From: Rhizobium tropici CIAT 899
GTDB lineage: Bacteria > Pseudomonadota > Alphaproteobacteria > Rhizobiales > Rhizobiaceae
DNA length: 64,000 nt
Assembly (NCBI RefSeq): GCF_000330885.1
Contig: NC_020062.1
Coordinates: 318,374-382,373, forward strand
Reading direction: 5' to 3'
Shown here: positions 18,231 through 26,925 of the stretch, in pieces
Layout of the letters: each line of letters starts with the position of its first letter
How positions within the stretch are numbered: position 1 is the stretch's first letter
The notes under the pieces: generated by a model
Told to the model about the DNA's origin: nothing
The model's input: the letters and a program-made list of their open reading frames with translations, nothing else
Databases searched by the model: none
Program-made: the position numbers and the translations under genes

Positions 18231-18360
18231 TGTTCCTCCCTAAGCGTTCCCGACGCTCGTGAAATCATGGGGCTTGCCTCGCATCCCTCCAGATGCGGGC
18301 CGCGAGAAGCGGCTTTCAACGCTTCTTGGCGAGGGGGATTGTGCGCTTTTAATGGCTTTG
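18231..18360 (-). promoter_or_regulatory. Structured 5' leader of the purine permease gene, candidate riboswitch
   Basis: On the minus strand three hairpins follow one another: 18326-18320/18311-18305 (7 bp), 18297-18292/18285-18280 (CGCATC/GATGCG) and 18257-18253/18247-18243 (AGCGT/ACGCT), the last ending 3 bases before the GGGAGGAA ribosome site. A competing pairing, CCTCGC at 18334-18329 with GCGAGG at 18282-18277, shares bases with the second hairpin. Such exclusive pairings are typical of switching leaders. No family match could be made. The remaining 18361-18673 shows nothing further. Confidence 0.3.
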
Positions 18361-18673
18361 CGCGCTAGAGCCGGATTTCCCCGCAATTCGCGAAAGACCT
18401 TCTAGATTTTCAAGCTATTTCGGCGCGAATTTCTTCCGATCTCGGAACCGCCAGCTGATGGTCGAAGCCATCGCTCCGTCCTGAGTAACCGCGCGATGCA
18501 GCGGAGGCCAGAAGAGATGCATGATATCTATCGCGGCAAGGTGAGAAAGCCAAACTATTTCTGTCGGATGGGGAAACCTGCCCAGACGGCGGCCATGGAG
18601 TGACGCGGCGAGCCTTCATATCTAAAATGGAGGCCGACCTAAGTTGTGATGCTAATTCGAACGGAGCGCCCGA

Positions 18674-20326
18674 TCAAAGTTGTCCGGCGCGATATTGATC
18701 GGCAATGTTCCTGCAGGCGCGGATGGTCAGGGCCATCACGGTGAGCGTGGTGCCGGCAATACCGCTGCCTGGAAAGGCGGAAGCATCCGTCACGAGCAGG
18801 TTGGGGACATCCCAGCTCTGACTATGGGCATTGAGGACGGATTCCTTGCTGGAGGTCCCCATGCGTGCGCCGCCGGTTTCGTGGATGGCAGCGCCCATAC
18901 ACATGGTCTTGCGGAACCATGTGCGGAACATGAAGCGGCTGAATGGATCGGCATCGGGAAAGGCGCCACGGCCCATCTCCCTAAGACCGGTGGGCGAGCC
19001 GATGAATTCCAACTCGCCGCCGACGCCGCGCACCATGTCGATCAGCACTTCTTCCTGCCGGCGCAGCAGGGCATGTTCCTCCTCGCCCATAACGCACCGG
19101 ATGTGGGGCACCGGAATCCCCCAGGCATCCTTGCGCCCAGCATCGAGCATGATGCGATTGTCGGCATAGGGCAGCATGCGGCCGAAGCCGAAGAAGGCCA
19201 GCCGCGAAGGCTCGTCATCCGGTGTCGGCGCTCGGCCGATGCTTCCCTGATAGTCGAAATCGTCGCGGCCGGCGTCGCCCTCTCCAAAGCGTGGGACGAA
19301 GATACCGCCGGATGGATTGTAGAAGGGATCGACAGGCGCGGAATCATCGGCCGCCCATCCCTTCGCCTTGGAGAAGGAGCCGAAGGCAAGGCATGGCAGC
19401 TGATCCATGAAATAGCGCCCGAGTGCCCCCGAGCTGTTGCCAAGCCCATGCGGATGGCGAGCGCTGGACGAATTGAGAAGCAGCCGCACGCTTTCGATCG
19501 GCGACGCCGAGAGCACGACGATGGCGGCGCGGGCGGTTTCGACCTTTCCAGTCGCGCGATCGATGAACTCGGCACCTGTCGCCCGGCCGCCGGCATCGTC
19601 GGTGGTAATACGGCGCACGATGGCATCATGGCGGATCGTCAGCCGTCCGGTCGCCAATGCCTCGCGCAGTGGCTTCGGCGTACGCTCGGCATCGGGTGCG
19701 ATATAGCGCCAGGAAACCACATGCCGCTTCGGCCAGCGTTCTTCGACTTCCGTCTTGAAGATTTCTTCGGCCGGCGTCAGCTTTGCCGGATGGGCGTAGA
19801 CGCCGTCGGGCAATGTCTCCACGCCATCCTCGTTGCCATAAAGGCCAAGGCTGGTTTCGACCTCGGCATAAAAGGGCGCGAGCTCGTCATAGGAAACCGG
19901 CCAATCGACACCCTTGCCGGTCTTCGAGCGGATCTTGAAATCATCGTCCGTCCAGCGCAGCAGCACCCGGCCAAAGCTGTGCAGGCGGCCTCCGCCCTGA
20001 CGGCCGCGTATCCACAGGAAGGGCGCATCCTTCGGCGTCGAATACGGGTTCTTGCGATCGTTGACGAAGAAATGGCTGAAGCGCTCGGTAAAGAAGGCGG
20101 CGCGCGCTTGGATGGGCTGGCCCTTCAGCGTGGCGCGTGCACGCTCCCAGATATTGATGCTGCTTGCCGGCGCCTTCTTGCGATTCGGATCGAAATCCTT
20201 CTGGGTCACGGCTGGGCCGGCTTCGAGCAGCAATACCGACAGCCCTTGGGCGGTCAATTCCTTGGCGGCGAAGGAGCCGGCGGCGCCGGAGCCGATTACC
20301 AGCGCGTCGTAGACAGTCTGAGACAT
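18674..20326 (-). CDS. GMC-family FAD oxidoreductase, sugar-operon associated
   Basis: The 550-residue flavoprotein begins with a nucleotide-binding fold (VIGSGAAGSFAAKEL, residues 10-24). It ends with the GMC C-terminal region, including the catalytic-type histidine in HETGGARMG and SWDVPNLLVTDASAFPGSG. The second active-site residue, usually Asn in an NPTLT-like motif, reads GTTLT here, so Asn is replaced by Gly. There is no signal peptide or Tat motif, so it should be cytoplasmic. It lies 30 bases after the sugar ATPase gene and is the last gene of the LacI-controlled operon. Oxidation of an imported sugar or glycoside is inferred. Related enzymes include glycoside 3-oxidases and pyranose oxidases. 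Confidence 0.85.
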   Translation of the reverse strand: MSQTVYDALVIGSGAAGSFAAKELTAQGLSVLLLEAGPAVTQKDFDPNRKKAPASSINIWERARATLKGQPIQARAAFFTERFSHFFVNDRKNPYSTPKDAPFLWIRGRQGGGRLHSFGRVLLRWTDDDFKIRSKTGKGVDWPVSYDELAPFYAEVETSLGLYGNEDGVETLPDGVYAHPAKLTPAEEIFKTEVEERWPKRHVVSWRYIAPDAERTPKPLREALATGRLTIRHDAIVRRITTDDAGGRATGAEFIDRATGKVETARAAIVVLSASPIESVRLLLNSSSARHPHGLGNSSGALGRYFMDQLPCLAFGSFSKAKGWAADDSAPVDPFYNPSGGIFVPRFGEGDAGRDDFDYQGSIGRAPTPDDEPSRLAFFGFGRMLPYADNRIMLDAGRKDAWGIPVPHIRCVMGEEEHALLRRQEEVLIDMVRGVGGELEFIGSPTGLREMGRGAFPDADPFSRFMFRTWFRKTMCMGAAIHETGGARMGTSSKESVLNAHSQSWDVPNLLVTDASAFPGSGIAGTTLTVMALTIRACRNIADQYRAGQL

Positions 20327-20356
20327 GGATAATTTCCGTATGCTGTGAAAGTGGTC

Positions 20357-21439
20357 TTAAAGGCGGGCGCCATCAGCGCCAAAGAGGGAGGCTTTGGCGA
20401 TATCGAGGCCGGGCGTGATCGCCGCACCCGGCTGCAGGGCGGCATCTCCCATGATGCGGTAGGAGAGGCTTTGGCCTGCCCAGTCGAACCACAGCACGGT
20501 ATCGGCGCCCATCGGTTCGACGACCGAGACGGTGCCGGGAATCGTGGACCAACCCGCGTCCGCACCATTCGGCGCGATATGCTCCGGCCGGATGCCGAGC
20601 GTCGCGGGACCTGCCTTGGTGGCGCTGAGGAAAGGATAGCCCGCTAGATCGATGGCAAGCCCGTTGCTTTCGAATACCGGTGCGTTCGCCTTCAAAACAA
20701 TCTCGCCCTCGATAAAGTTCGTCGCCGGTGCTCCGATGAAGCCGGCGACGAAGAGATTGGCGGGGCGATGGTAGATTTCGGACGGGCTGGCGAGCTGCTG
20801 GATCACGCCGTCCTTCATGATGGCGATGCGATCGGCAAGGGTGAGCGCCTCGACCTGATCATGCGTGACATAGATCATCGTGTTGCCGAGGCTCTGGTGC
20901 AGCTTCTTGATCTCGACGCGCAGCTCGCTGCGCAGCTTGGCATCGAGATTGGAGAGCGGCTCGTCGAACAGGAATACGTTGACCTCACGCACAAGGGCGC
21001 GGCCGATGGCGACACGCTGGCGCTGGCCGCCCGACAATTCCGAGGGCCGACGGTCGAGCAGCTTGTCGAGGTGCAGAAGCGAAGCCGTGCGGGCGATGCG
21101 CGCCTCGATCTCAGCCTTGGGAAGACCCGCCACGCGCAGACCGAAGGAGAGATTCTTGCGCACCGACATGCGGGGATAGAGCGCATAGGACTGGAAGACC
21201 ATGCCGATGCCGCGATCCTTCGGTTCTGCCCAGGTGACGTTCTTGTCCGATATCCAGATTTCGCCGTCGCTGATGTCCTGCAGGCCGGCAATGGAGTTGA
21301 GCAGGGTCGACTTTCCGCAGCCGGAGGGCCCGAGCAGCACGAGAAATTCGCGCGGAGCGATGTCGATTGACATCTTGTCGATGACGGTGTGATCGCCATA
21401 GGCGATCTTGAGATCTTTGACCGAGACGGCAGGCTGCAT
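20357..21439 (-). CDS. Carbohydrate ABC transporter, ATP-binding protein (MalK/UgpC type)
   Basis: The 360-residue ATPase has Walker A GPSGCGKST (residues 37-45), the signature LSGGQRQRVAIGRAL, Walker B VFLFDEPLSNLDA and the switch histidine in YVTHDQVEALTLADRI. It carries a C-terminal regulatory (MalK/TOBE-like) domain of about 120 residues, as in carbohydrate importers. I chose the ATG at 21439 with AAGGGG upstream; a longer frame to 21475 would overlap the permease gene. It begins 4 bases after the permease stop and energises the two permeases encoded upstream. Confidence 0.94.
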   Translation of the reverse strand: MQPAVSVKDLKIAYGDHTVIDKMSIDIAPREFLVLLGPSGCGKSTLLNSIAGLQDISDGEIWISDKNVTWAEPKDRGIGMVFQSYALYPRMSVRKNLSFGLRVAGLPKAEIEARIARTASLLHLDKLLDRRPSELSGGQRQRVAIGRALVREVNVFLFDEPLSNLDAKLRSELRVEIKKLHQSLGNTMIYVTHDQVEALTLADRIAIMKDGVIQQLASPSEIYHRPANLFVAGFIGAPATNFIEGEIVLKANAPVFESNGLAIDLAGYPFLSATKAGPATLGIRPEHIAPNGADAGWSTIPGTVSVVEPMGADTVLWFDWAGQSLSYRIMGDAALQPGAAITPGLDIAKASLFGADGARL

Positions 21440-21443
21440 GGCG

Positions 21444-22328
21444 TTACCCCTTGACGGCGCCGGCGGCGACACCACGCAGGAACCAGCGGCCGGAGAAGAA
21501 ATAGATGGCGAGCGGAACGACGGCAGTCAGAATGGTGGCGGCCATGTTCACATTGTAGGCGCGCTCGCCCATGGTGGTGTTGACGATGTTGTTGAGCTGC
21601 ACCGTCATCGGCAGATTGTCGCGCCCGGCAAAGACCAGGCCGATCAGAAAGTCGTTCCAGATGCCGGTAAACTGGAAGATCGAGGCGACGACGATCATCG
21701 GCACCGACATGGGCAGCATGATCTCGATGAAGATCCGCCAGAAGCCGGCGCCGTCGACGCGGGCCGCCTTGCAGAGCTCCTCGGGAATGGCGACGAAATA
21801 GTTGCGGAACAGCAGCGTCACCAGCGGCAGGCCGAAGATCACGTGAACGAGAACCACGCCTGCGACCGAATTATAAAGACTGAGATTGGCGAGCAGCCGC
21901 ACCAGCGGATAGAGGAAAATCTGGTAGGGGATGAGGCCGCCGGCCATCAGAAGCCCAAACAGCAGGTTCGAACCTCTCGGCCGCCAGAAGGAGAGGGCAT
22001 AGCCGTTGATCGCGCCGATGAGGACGGAAATCGCCACGGCCGGCACGGTGATCTTGACCGAATTCCAAAAGCCGATGCGCACACCCAGGCATTGGGTACC
22101 CATGCAGGCGCCCGACCAGGCGGTTTTCCACGCGTTGAAGTCGACGATATCAGGCAAGGCGAAGATGCGGCCCTGGCGGATCTCCTCCATCGACTTCAAC
22201 GAGGTGACGAGCATCGTGTAGAGCGGCAACAGGAAGAAGAGTGCAGACAGGATAAGAAAGGTATAGAGCCCAATTTGGCCGGCCGTCAGCCGTGATGGCT
22301 TGGGCCCCCGAGGGTGAAGAGTCGCCAT
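21444..22328 (-). CDS. Carbohydrate ABC transporter permease (MalG type)
   Basis: The 294-residue inner-membrane permease has six predicted segments and the cytoplasmic coupling motif EELCKAARVDGAGFWRIFIEIMLP-like (EAA loop, near residue 195). The insert GACMGTQCLGVRIGFWNSV between segments 1 and 2 resembles the glucose/mannose-type (GtsC) branch. The ATG at 22328 overlaps the stop of the MalF-type gene by one base (TGATG), so the two are translationally coupled. Confidence 0.92.
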   Translation of the reverse strand: MATLHPRGPKPSRLTAGQIGLYTFLILSALFFLLPLYTMLVTSLKSMEEIRQGRIFALPDIVDFNAWKTAWSGACMGTQCLGVRIGFWNSVKITVPAVAISVLIGAINGYALSFWRPRGSNLLFGLLMAGGLIPYQIFLYPLVRLLANLSLYNSVAGVVLVHVIFGLPLVTLLFRNYFVAIPEELCKAARVDGAGFWRIFIEIMLPMSVPMIVVASIFQFTGIWNDFLIGLVFAGRDNLPMTVQLNNIVNTTMGERAYNVNMAATILTAVVPLAIYFFSGRWFLRGVAAGAVKG

Positions 22329-23215
22329 CAATGTGCTCCTCTTCTTCTGGCGCGCATGGCGAGCGCATAGCGAAATGGTGCAACGGCCATGACGACCGAA
22401 AGCACGAGCACGGTGGCGCCGGCACTCGCAAGGCCGAGGTTCTGGCGCTCGAAGAGATTGTCCATGATGAATTTTGCCGGCACTTCGGTCGAGTAGCCGG
22501 GGCCGCCGCCGGTCTGCGCGACGATGAGGTCATAGGTCTTGATCACGCCCATGGAGAGCAGCATGCCCGATGCGGCAAGCGCAGGTCCAAGCTGCGGCAG
22601 GATGATCGAGGTATAGATGCGCCAGACCGGAATGCCGTCGATCTGCGCTGCTTTCCATTGCTCCTCGCCGATCCCGCGCATGCCTGACAGTGCGATGACC
22701 ATGACGAGGCCAGCACCCTGCCAGACGCCGGCAAAGACCACCGTGTAGATCGCCATGTCGCGATTGACGATCCAGTCGAAGACGAAGCTCTGCCAGCCGA
22801 GCGCCCTGACCGTCGCCTGAATGCCGAAGGTCGGGTTCAGCATCCACTGCCAGATAAGGCCGGTGACCACGAAGGACATGGCATAGGGATAAAGAAAGAT
22901 GGTGCGAAATACGCTCTCGAAGCGGACCTTGCGATCGAGCGCTGCGGCAAGCACGAAGCCGAGAGCAAGGCAGCCGGCGACATAGAGAACGCCGAAGATC
23001 AGCACATTTTCCAGCGATGCCAGCCATCGCGATGTCCGGAACAGCTTGGCATATTGGGCAAAGCCGACATAGTTGGACGACGGGAAGATGGTCGAATCCG
23101 TGAAGGACAGGCGCACCGACCAGACCATGGTGCCGATATAGACGAAGATCGCGGCAATCCATGTCGGAAGCAGGGCAAAGGTCGCAGCAAGGGGACGTCT
23201 GCGCTTGGCTTGCAT
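22328..23215 (-). CDS. Carbohydrate ABC transporter permease (MalF type)
   Basis: The 295-residue permease pairs with the MalG-type protein. Six hydrophobic segments are seen, starting with LAATFALLPTWIAAIFVYIG, and the EAA-type loop reads EEQWKAAQIDGIPVWRIY. The ATG at 23215 has GAGAAAG 7 bases upstream; the extended frame to 23317 has a serine/arginine-rich lead of no protein-like character and was left out. It lies 70 bases after the binding-protein gene in the same operon. Confidence 0.92.
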   Translation of the reverse strand: MQAKRRRPLAATFALLPTWIAAIFVYIGTMVWSVRLSFTDSTIFPSSNYVGFAQYAKLFRTSRWLASLENVLIFGVLYVAGCLALGFVLAAALDRKVRFESVFRTIFLYPYAMSFVVTGLIWQWMLNPTFGIQATVRALGWQSFVFDWIVNRDMAIYTVVFAGVWQGAGLVMVIALSGMRGIGEEQWKAAQIDGIPVWRIYTSIILPQLGPALAASGMLLSMGVIKTYDLIVAQTGGGPGYSTEVPAKFIMDNLFERQNLGLASAGATVLVLSVVMAVAPFRYALAMRARRRGAH

Positions 23216-23285
23216 CAGCAAACTTTCTCGAAAGGATGGGCGGAGCCGATCGACAGGGGACTCAGACGATCGGCTTGCTGGAAGG

Positions 23286-24518
23286 CTATTCGAAGATCGC
23301 GAAGAACTTCTCAGCACCTGAGGCGCTGTCCTCGGACGGATTGGTCCAGAACTCGTCGACGAAGTCGTTGAGGGCGCCGGCCTGCTGCGGCGAAAGGATC
23401 AGAGCCTGATCAGGCACGATCTTGCCGGCTGTCATCAGCTCAAGGCCTTTTTGCGCGCAGACGTCGAGCTTCGATTTGTCGACGTCGGTGCGCATCGGCA
23501 CCGAGCCCTTCTTCAACGAGAATTCAACTTGCACGGCCGGATCCATGGCGACTTCGGCGAGCAGGACCTGTCCCTTTTGTGCGGCCGCGTCGGCGATCTT
23601 CGGGAAGGAGAAGGAGTCGGCGACGTAAACCATGCCCGGCGATTGCGGTACGAGCATGCAGCCATAGTCCTTGCCGAGCTCTTTGCCAGCCGCAACGAAT
23701 TCACCCTTGGCCCAGTCGCCCATGAACTGCACGCCGGCCTTGCCGGTGATGACCATGGCGGTCGCGTCGTTCCAGTTGCGGCCCGCCGCCCCTTCATCGA
23801 CATAGGCGCGGAGCTTGCCGAGGATATCCAGCGTCTTCTTCACGCCTGCCGTCGAGACGTCACCCTTGTCCTTATCGACATAGATCTTGAGGAAGCCGTC
23901 AATGCCGACCTGGGTCAGCAGGATCATGTTGAAGACCTTGGACTCCTGCCAGGATTGGCCACCCCAGGCGACGGGCTGAATGCCGGCGGCTTTCAGCTTG
24001 TCCAGTGCTACGAAGAATTCGTCCCAGCTCTTCGGCTCGTCGCCGACACCGGCCTTGGCGAAGGCATCCTTGGAGTAAAAGACCCAGCTCTCACCATGCG
24101 CGCCGGTCGGAGAGAGGTAGACCTTGCCGTTATAGGAGATGAGGTCGTAGATCGATTTCGGCAGGACATCGGCCCATTTGCCGGTTTTTGCCACATCATC
24201 GATCGGGTTCATAAGTCCCTGACTGACGAAATCGGTGTTGGCAAGGCCGAGCACGGCCTGCTTGGCAGTCGGCGGGTCGCCCGCAACCAGACGGTTCTGA
24301 AAAGCCGCGTCAGCTGCTCCGAAGCCGGCAATGGAAGAGTCTTTCCAGGTGCCACCGCGTTTTTCGAACTCCTGTTTGACGACGCCGAGGGCAGCGGCCT
24401 CGCTGCCTGATGTCCAGGAGGTCATCACCTCGGCCTGCGGCTTGTCTTCCGCATGGGCAGAGGTGGAGGCCGTAACGAGTGCGGCTCCCATCAATAGCAA
24501 TTTCACTGTATTTTTCAT
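23286..24518 (-). CDS. Carbohydrate ABC transporter, periplasmic substrate-binding protein
   Basis: A 410-residue precursor with a clean Sec signal peptide (MKNTVKLLLMGAALVTASTS, cleavage likely after AHA at residue 23). The mature part is a cluster-B (family 1) binding protein with features of the glucose/mannose group: EVMTSWTSGSEAAAL, PPTAKQAVLGLANTDF, AFAKAGVGDEPKSWDEFF and GKAGVQFMGDWAKGEF. Ligand cannot be fixed from sequence; a mono- or disaccharide is expected. AGGTGG stands 5 bases before the ATG. It lies between the isomerase gene and the permease genes. Confidence 0.93.
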   Translation of the reverse strand: MKNTVKLLLMGAALVTASTSAHAEDKPQAEVMTSWTSGSEAAALGVVKQEFEKRGGTWKDSSIAGFGAADAAFQNRLVAGDPPTAKQAVLGLANTDFVSQGLMNPIDDVAKTGKWADVLPKSIYDLISYNGKVYLSPTGAHGESWVFYSKDAFAKAGVGDEPKSWDEFFVALDKLKAAGIQPVAWGGQSWQESKVFNMILLTQVGIDGFLKIYVDKDKGDVSTAGVKKTLDILGKLRAYVDEGAAGRNWNDATAMVITGKAGVQFMGDWAKGEFVAAGKELGKDYGCMLVPQSPGMVYVADSFSFPKIADAAAQKGQVLLAEVAMDPAVQVEFSLKKGSVPMRTDVDKSKLDVCAQKGLELMTAGKIVPDQALILSPQQAGALNDFVDEFWTNPSEDSASGAEKFFAIFE

Positions 24519-24577
24519 CGTTCCACCTCTTCAGGAAAGCCCTCTTGGCGGGGCTATTCGTTTTCGGATTTTTGGTA

Positions 24578-25531
24578 TCAGCGATAGATCGGCAAGAGCG
24601 CCTGTCTGACCAGCGTCAGGCCGTTGGCGATATCGCCGACCGGATCGGGCGCTGCATCCAGCTCGAGAATGGCCCAGCCTTCATAGCCACGGTCACGCAG
24701 TAGTCTGGCCCAGCCCGGCCAGTCGACCCGGCCGAGGCCGAAGCCACAGAAATAGGGGCGATGGCGGTCATGGATATGTTCGTCGATGACCGTGTCGGCG
24801 GGCATCGGACCCAGCGCATCCTTCCAATGGGCGATGATGACGCGCTCATGGTGCCGGTCGACGAGCTGCAGCGGATCGGAGCCCGCAACGATGATGTGCG
24901 CCGTATCCGGGCACATATGCACGTAAGCGGGATCGGTCAGCAGCATCAGCAGATCGACATCGCGCGCTGCCGCGAAGATCGAATGCGCCTCGGTGTGGAG
25001 AGCGAGCCGCACACCCTTGGCGTAGAGGGCGGCACCGAGGCGATTGAGGAAATCGGCAATTTTTCGCGCCTGCTCGAAATCGAAGAATCGCACCGGCTGA
25101 GCGCCGAGCGTCTGGCGAAGCGGCGCACCGATGACCATGACATCGCTGCCGCACGCCTTGAGGAATTCGGCATATTTTTCGGCCTTGTCGATGATGGCGG
25201 CCTGCGCTGATGCCTCGGTGAAATCGCCGGCGGCTTCGAGCTCGGCAAAGAAGCCGCTCGCAAGCGTCAGCCCACGCCTGGAAAGCTCGGCCGCGAACTT
25301 GTCGACCGAACCATAGGTCTTCGTCGCATCCTGCCAGTTGAAGGGCGAGAAGGTCAGCTCCACGCCGGTAACGCCGGAGGCTTGTACGGCATCCAGTATC
25401 CTGTCCCAGAAAGCGCGCGGCTCGTTACGCGATAGCGCGATGATGCCGTCATAATCCTCTACGCCCCAAAATCCGGGGTGGAAAAAGGTGACGAGATCGA
25501 CACCAAAGCGCAGCCGTTCCGTAGAGGTCAT
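24578..25531 (-). CDS. Sugar phosphate isomerase/epimerase-like TIM-barrel protein
   Basis: A protein of about 317 residues in the xylose isomerase-like TIM-barrel family. Metal-site segments include GVELTFSPFNWQD, LALHTEAHSIFAA, MCPDTAHIIVAGSDP, RVIIAHWKDALG and WAILELDAAPDP. It is the first gene of the sugar operon. I prefer the ATG at 25531 (MTSTERLRFGVDLVTFF), which has GGA 7 bases upstream. ATGs at 25543 and 25597 are possible, but the latter sits inside the likely promoter region between the operator and the gene. Reaction unknown; paired with a GMC oxidoreductase it may act on a 3-keto or similar oxidised sugar. Confidence 0.82.
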   Translation of the reverse strand: MTSTERLRFGVDLVTFFHPGFWGVEDYDGIIALSRNEPRAFWDRILDAVQASGVTGVELTFSPFNWQDATKTYGSVDKFAAELSRRGLTLASGFFAELEAAGDFTEASAQAAIIDKAEKYAEFLKACGSDVMVIGAPLRQTLGAQPVRFFDFEQARKIADFLNRLGAALYAKGVRLALHTEAHSIFAAARDVDLLMLLTDPAYVHMCPDTAHIIVAGSDPLQLVDRHHERVIIAHWKDALGPMPADTVIDEHIHDRHRPYFCGFGLGRVDWPGWARLLRDRGYEGWAILELDAAPDPVGDIANGLTLVRQALLPIYR

Positions 25532-25620
25532 GGGACTATCCATTGTTAAGGCATGGAAGATCGCTCGCGGAGCCATGGCCCACGACAAATAATCCATAAT
25601 GATTTCAATGCGCTATAATT

Positions 25621-25634
25621 GGCAAACGTTTGCC
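25621..25634. promoter_or_regulatory. LacI-family operator 1
   Basis: GGCAAACGTTTGCC is a perfect 14-bp palindrome with the central CG of LacI/GalR-family sites. It lies 87 bp upstream of the isomerase start, close to or within the minus-strand promoter. The same core recurs at 25681. Confidence 0.8.
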
Positions 25635-25680
25635 GTGCCTGAATAGTAGACAAGTCGTTTTTTTATGCAAGCGATTTTTG

Positions 25681-25692
25681 GCAAACGTTTGC
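25681..25692. promoter_or_regulatory. LacI-family operator 2
   Basis: GCAAACGTTTGC is a perfect 12-bp palindrome identical to the core of operator 1, with centres 59 bp apart. It lies 60 bp upstream of the regulator start, suggesting autoregulation and possibly looping with operator 1. Confidence 0.78.
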
Positions 25693-25751
25693 TAAACGGC
25701 TGGGATTGCCGTAGCATCCCGTGCGATGGGCATTGGGAAGGGCGCCAAAAG

Positions 25752-26828
25752 GTGAAGAATAACAAGGATCTGCCGGCGGAAGAGCATTCCGGCCCTCTGA
25801 TGGCAGATGTCGCTCGGTTGGCAGGCGTCGCGATCTCCACGGTGAGCCGGGCGCTCGCCAATCCCGGCCGCGTCAACGAAAAGACGCGCGCCAAGATCGA
25901 CGCTGCAGCCAAGCAGCTCGGCTATACGCCCAATGCCATGGCGAGAGGGCTTCGTGTCGGCAAATCCAATGTCGTCATGATCATTCTGCCGGGCTCGCTC
26001 TACTATGGTGTCTCGCAGGTCATTCCCCTGGTTCTGCAGGGGATAAACCGCTCCCTGAGCCAGAATGGCTACCATTTGATGATTGCCAACCTCGATCGCG
26101 ACGAGGCTTCGGAGCGCCATATCCTCGATCTGGCTTTCGGAGGCACGGTGCGTGGCGCCATCATTCTCTCCTCGGATCTGCCGGTCCATGGCGGTCGGTC
26201 ATTGAAGGATTCCGCTCTGCCGATTGTCTCGCTTTTGTTCGACATGAGCCACGCAGCCCTGCCGAGTGTCGTAACCAATGATCGGCAGGCCGTTCGCGAT
26301 GCCACGGCCCAATTGATCGCTCTCGGCCACCGGCGTTTCCTTTATCTTGCCGGTCCCGAGGGCAATTACCATGACCGAGAACGCTATTTGGGTGCCGTTG
26401 AAGCGCTTGTCGCTGCGGGTCTGCCGGAGACGGCGATCGTCAGGTCCGGCGGTAGCCTTGATTATCAGCATGGTTTCCAGATCGGCGTCGCTGCGGCGGC
26501 GGAATTTGCCGATCTCATCTTGAAGCCCACGGCCGTCATTGCCACCAGCGACGACATGGCGATTTCTTTCATGAGCTGCGTTCAACGCATGGGGTGGAAA
26601 ATTCCGGCGGATCTTTCCATTGTGTCCTTCGACGGCGCCCCGGTCTGTGAATATTCGCTGCCGCCGCTGTCGACCATCGAACAGCCGGTCGAGGAAATGG
26701 GTCAGATGGCCGTGAGCTTGCTGATGGAACGGATCGACGCGCTGGATAAGGCAGCGGCCCTTCGTCATGTCATCGAAAGCAAGCTTATTCGGCGCGAAAG
26801 CTTTGGCCCGGCGCCGTCAAATGCTTAG
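25752..26828 (+). CDS. LacI-family transcriptional regulator of the sugar operon
   Basis: A 358-residue LacI/GalR protein. The helix-turn-helix is at residues 17-35 (MADVARLAGVAISTVSRAL), the hinge helix follows as PNAMARGLRVGKSN, and the remainder is a periplasmic-binding-protein-like effector domain (ending QMAVSLLMERID). I chose GTG at 25752 with AAGGG upstream; a longer frame starting at 25665 would place operator 2 inside the coding region and has no ribosome site. It is divergent from the carbohydrate operon, and its two probable operators lie between them. A sugar effector is expected. Confidence 0.9.
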   Translation: MKNNKDLPAEEHSGPLMADVARLAGVAISTVSRALANPGRVNEKTRAKIDAAAKQLGYTPNAMARGLRVGKSNVVMIILPGSLYYGVSQVIPLVLQGINRSLSQNGYHLMIANLDRDEASERHILDLAFGGTVRGAIILSSDLPVHGGRSLKDSALPIVSLLFDMSHAALPSVVTNDRQAVRDATAQLIALGHRRFLYLAGPEGNYHDRERYLGAVEALVAAGLPETAIVRSGGSLDYQHGFQIGVAAAAEFADLILKPTAVIATSDDMAISFMSCVQRMGWKIPADLSIVSFDGAPVCEYSLPPLSTIEQPVEEMGQMAVSLLMERIDALDKAAALRHVIESKLIRRESFGPAPSNA

Positions 26829-26925
26829 GGACAGCTCTGCATTTTTCATCCGGGCGTAAAAGAGCCGCAGCTACAGGGACATCATTATAGTGAATTACAG
26901 CGAGAGCACCGACGTTCTCGCCCGC

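Noticed and set aside
18680..20332. Open frame of 550 codons on the plus strand
   Set aside because: It is the mirror of the GMC oxidoreductase gene; its product has no family pattern and there is no ribosome site. Long antisense frames are common in GC-rich DNA.
21960..21985. tRNA-like T-arm sequence (GGTTCGAACCTCTCGG)
   Set aside because: It lies within the MalG-type permease gene, with no acceptor stem or anticodon arm around it.
25665..25751. Upstream extension of the LacI regulator
   Set aside because: It would place operator 2 within the coding sequence, lacks a ribosome site and precedes the usual family start.
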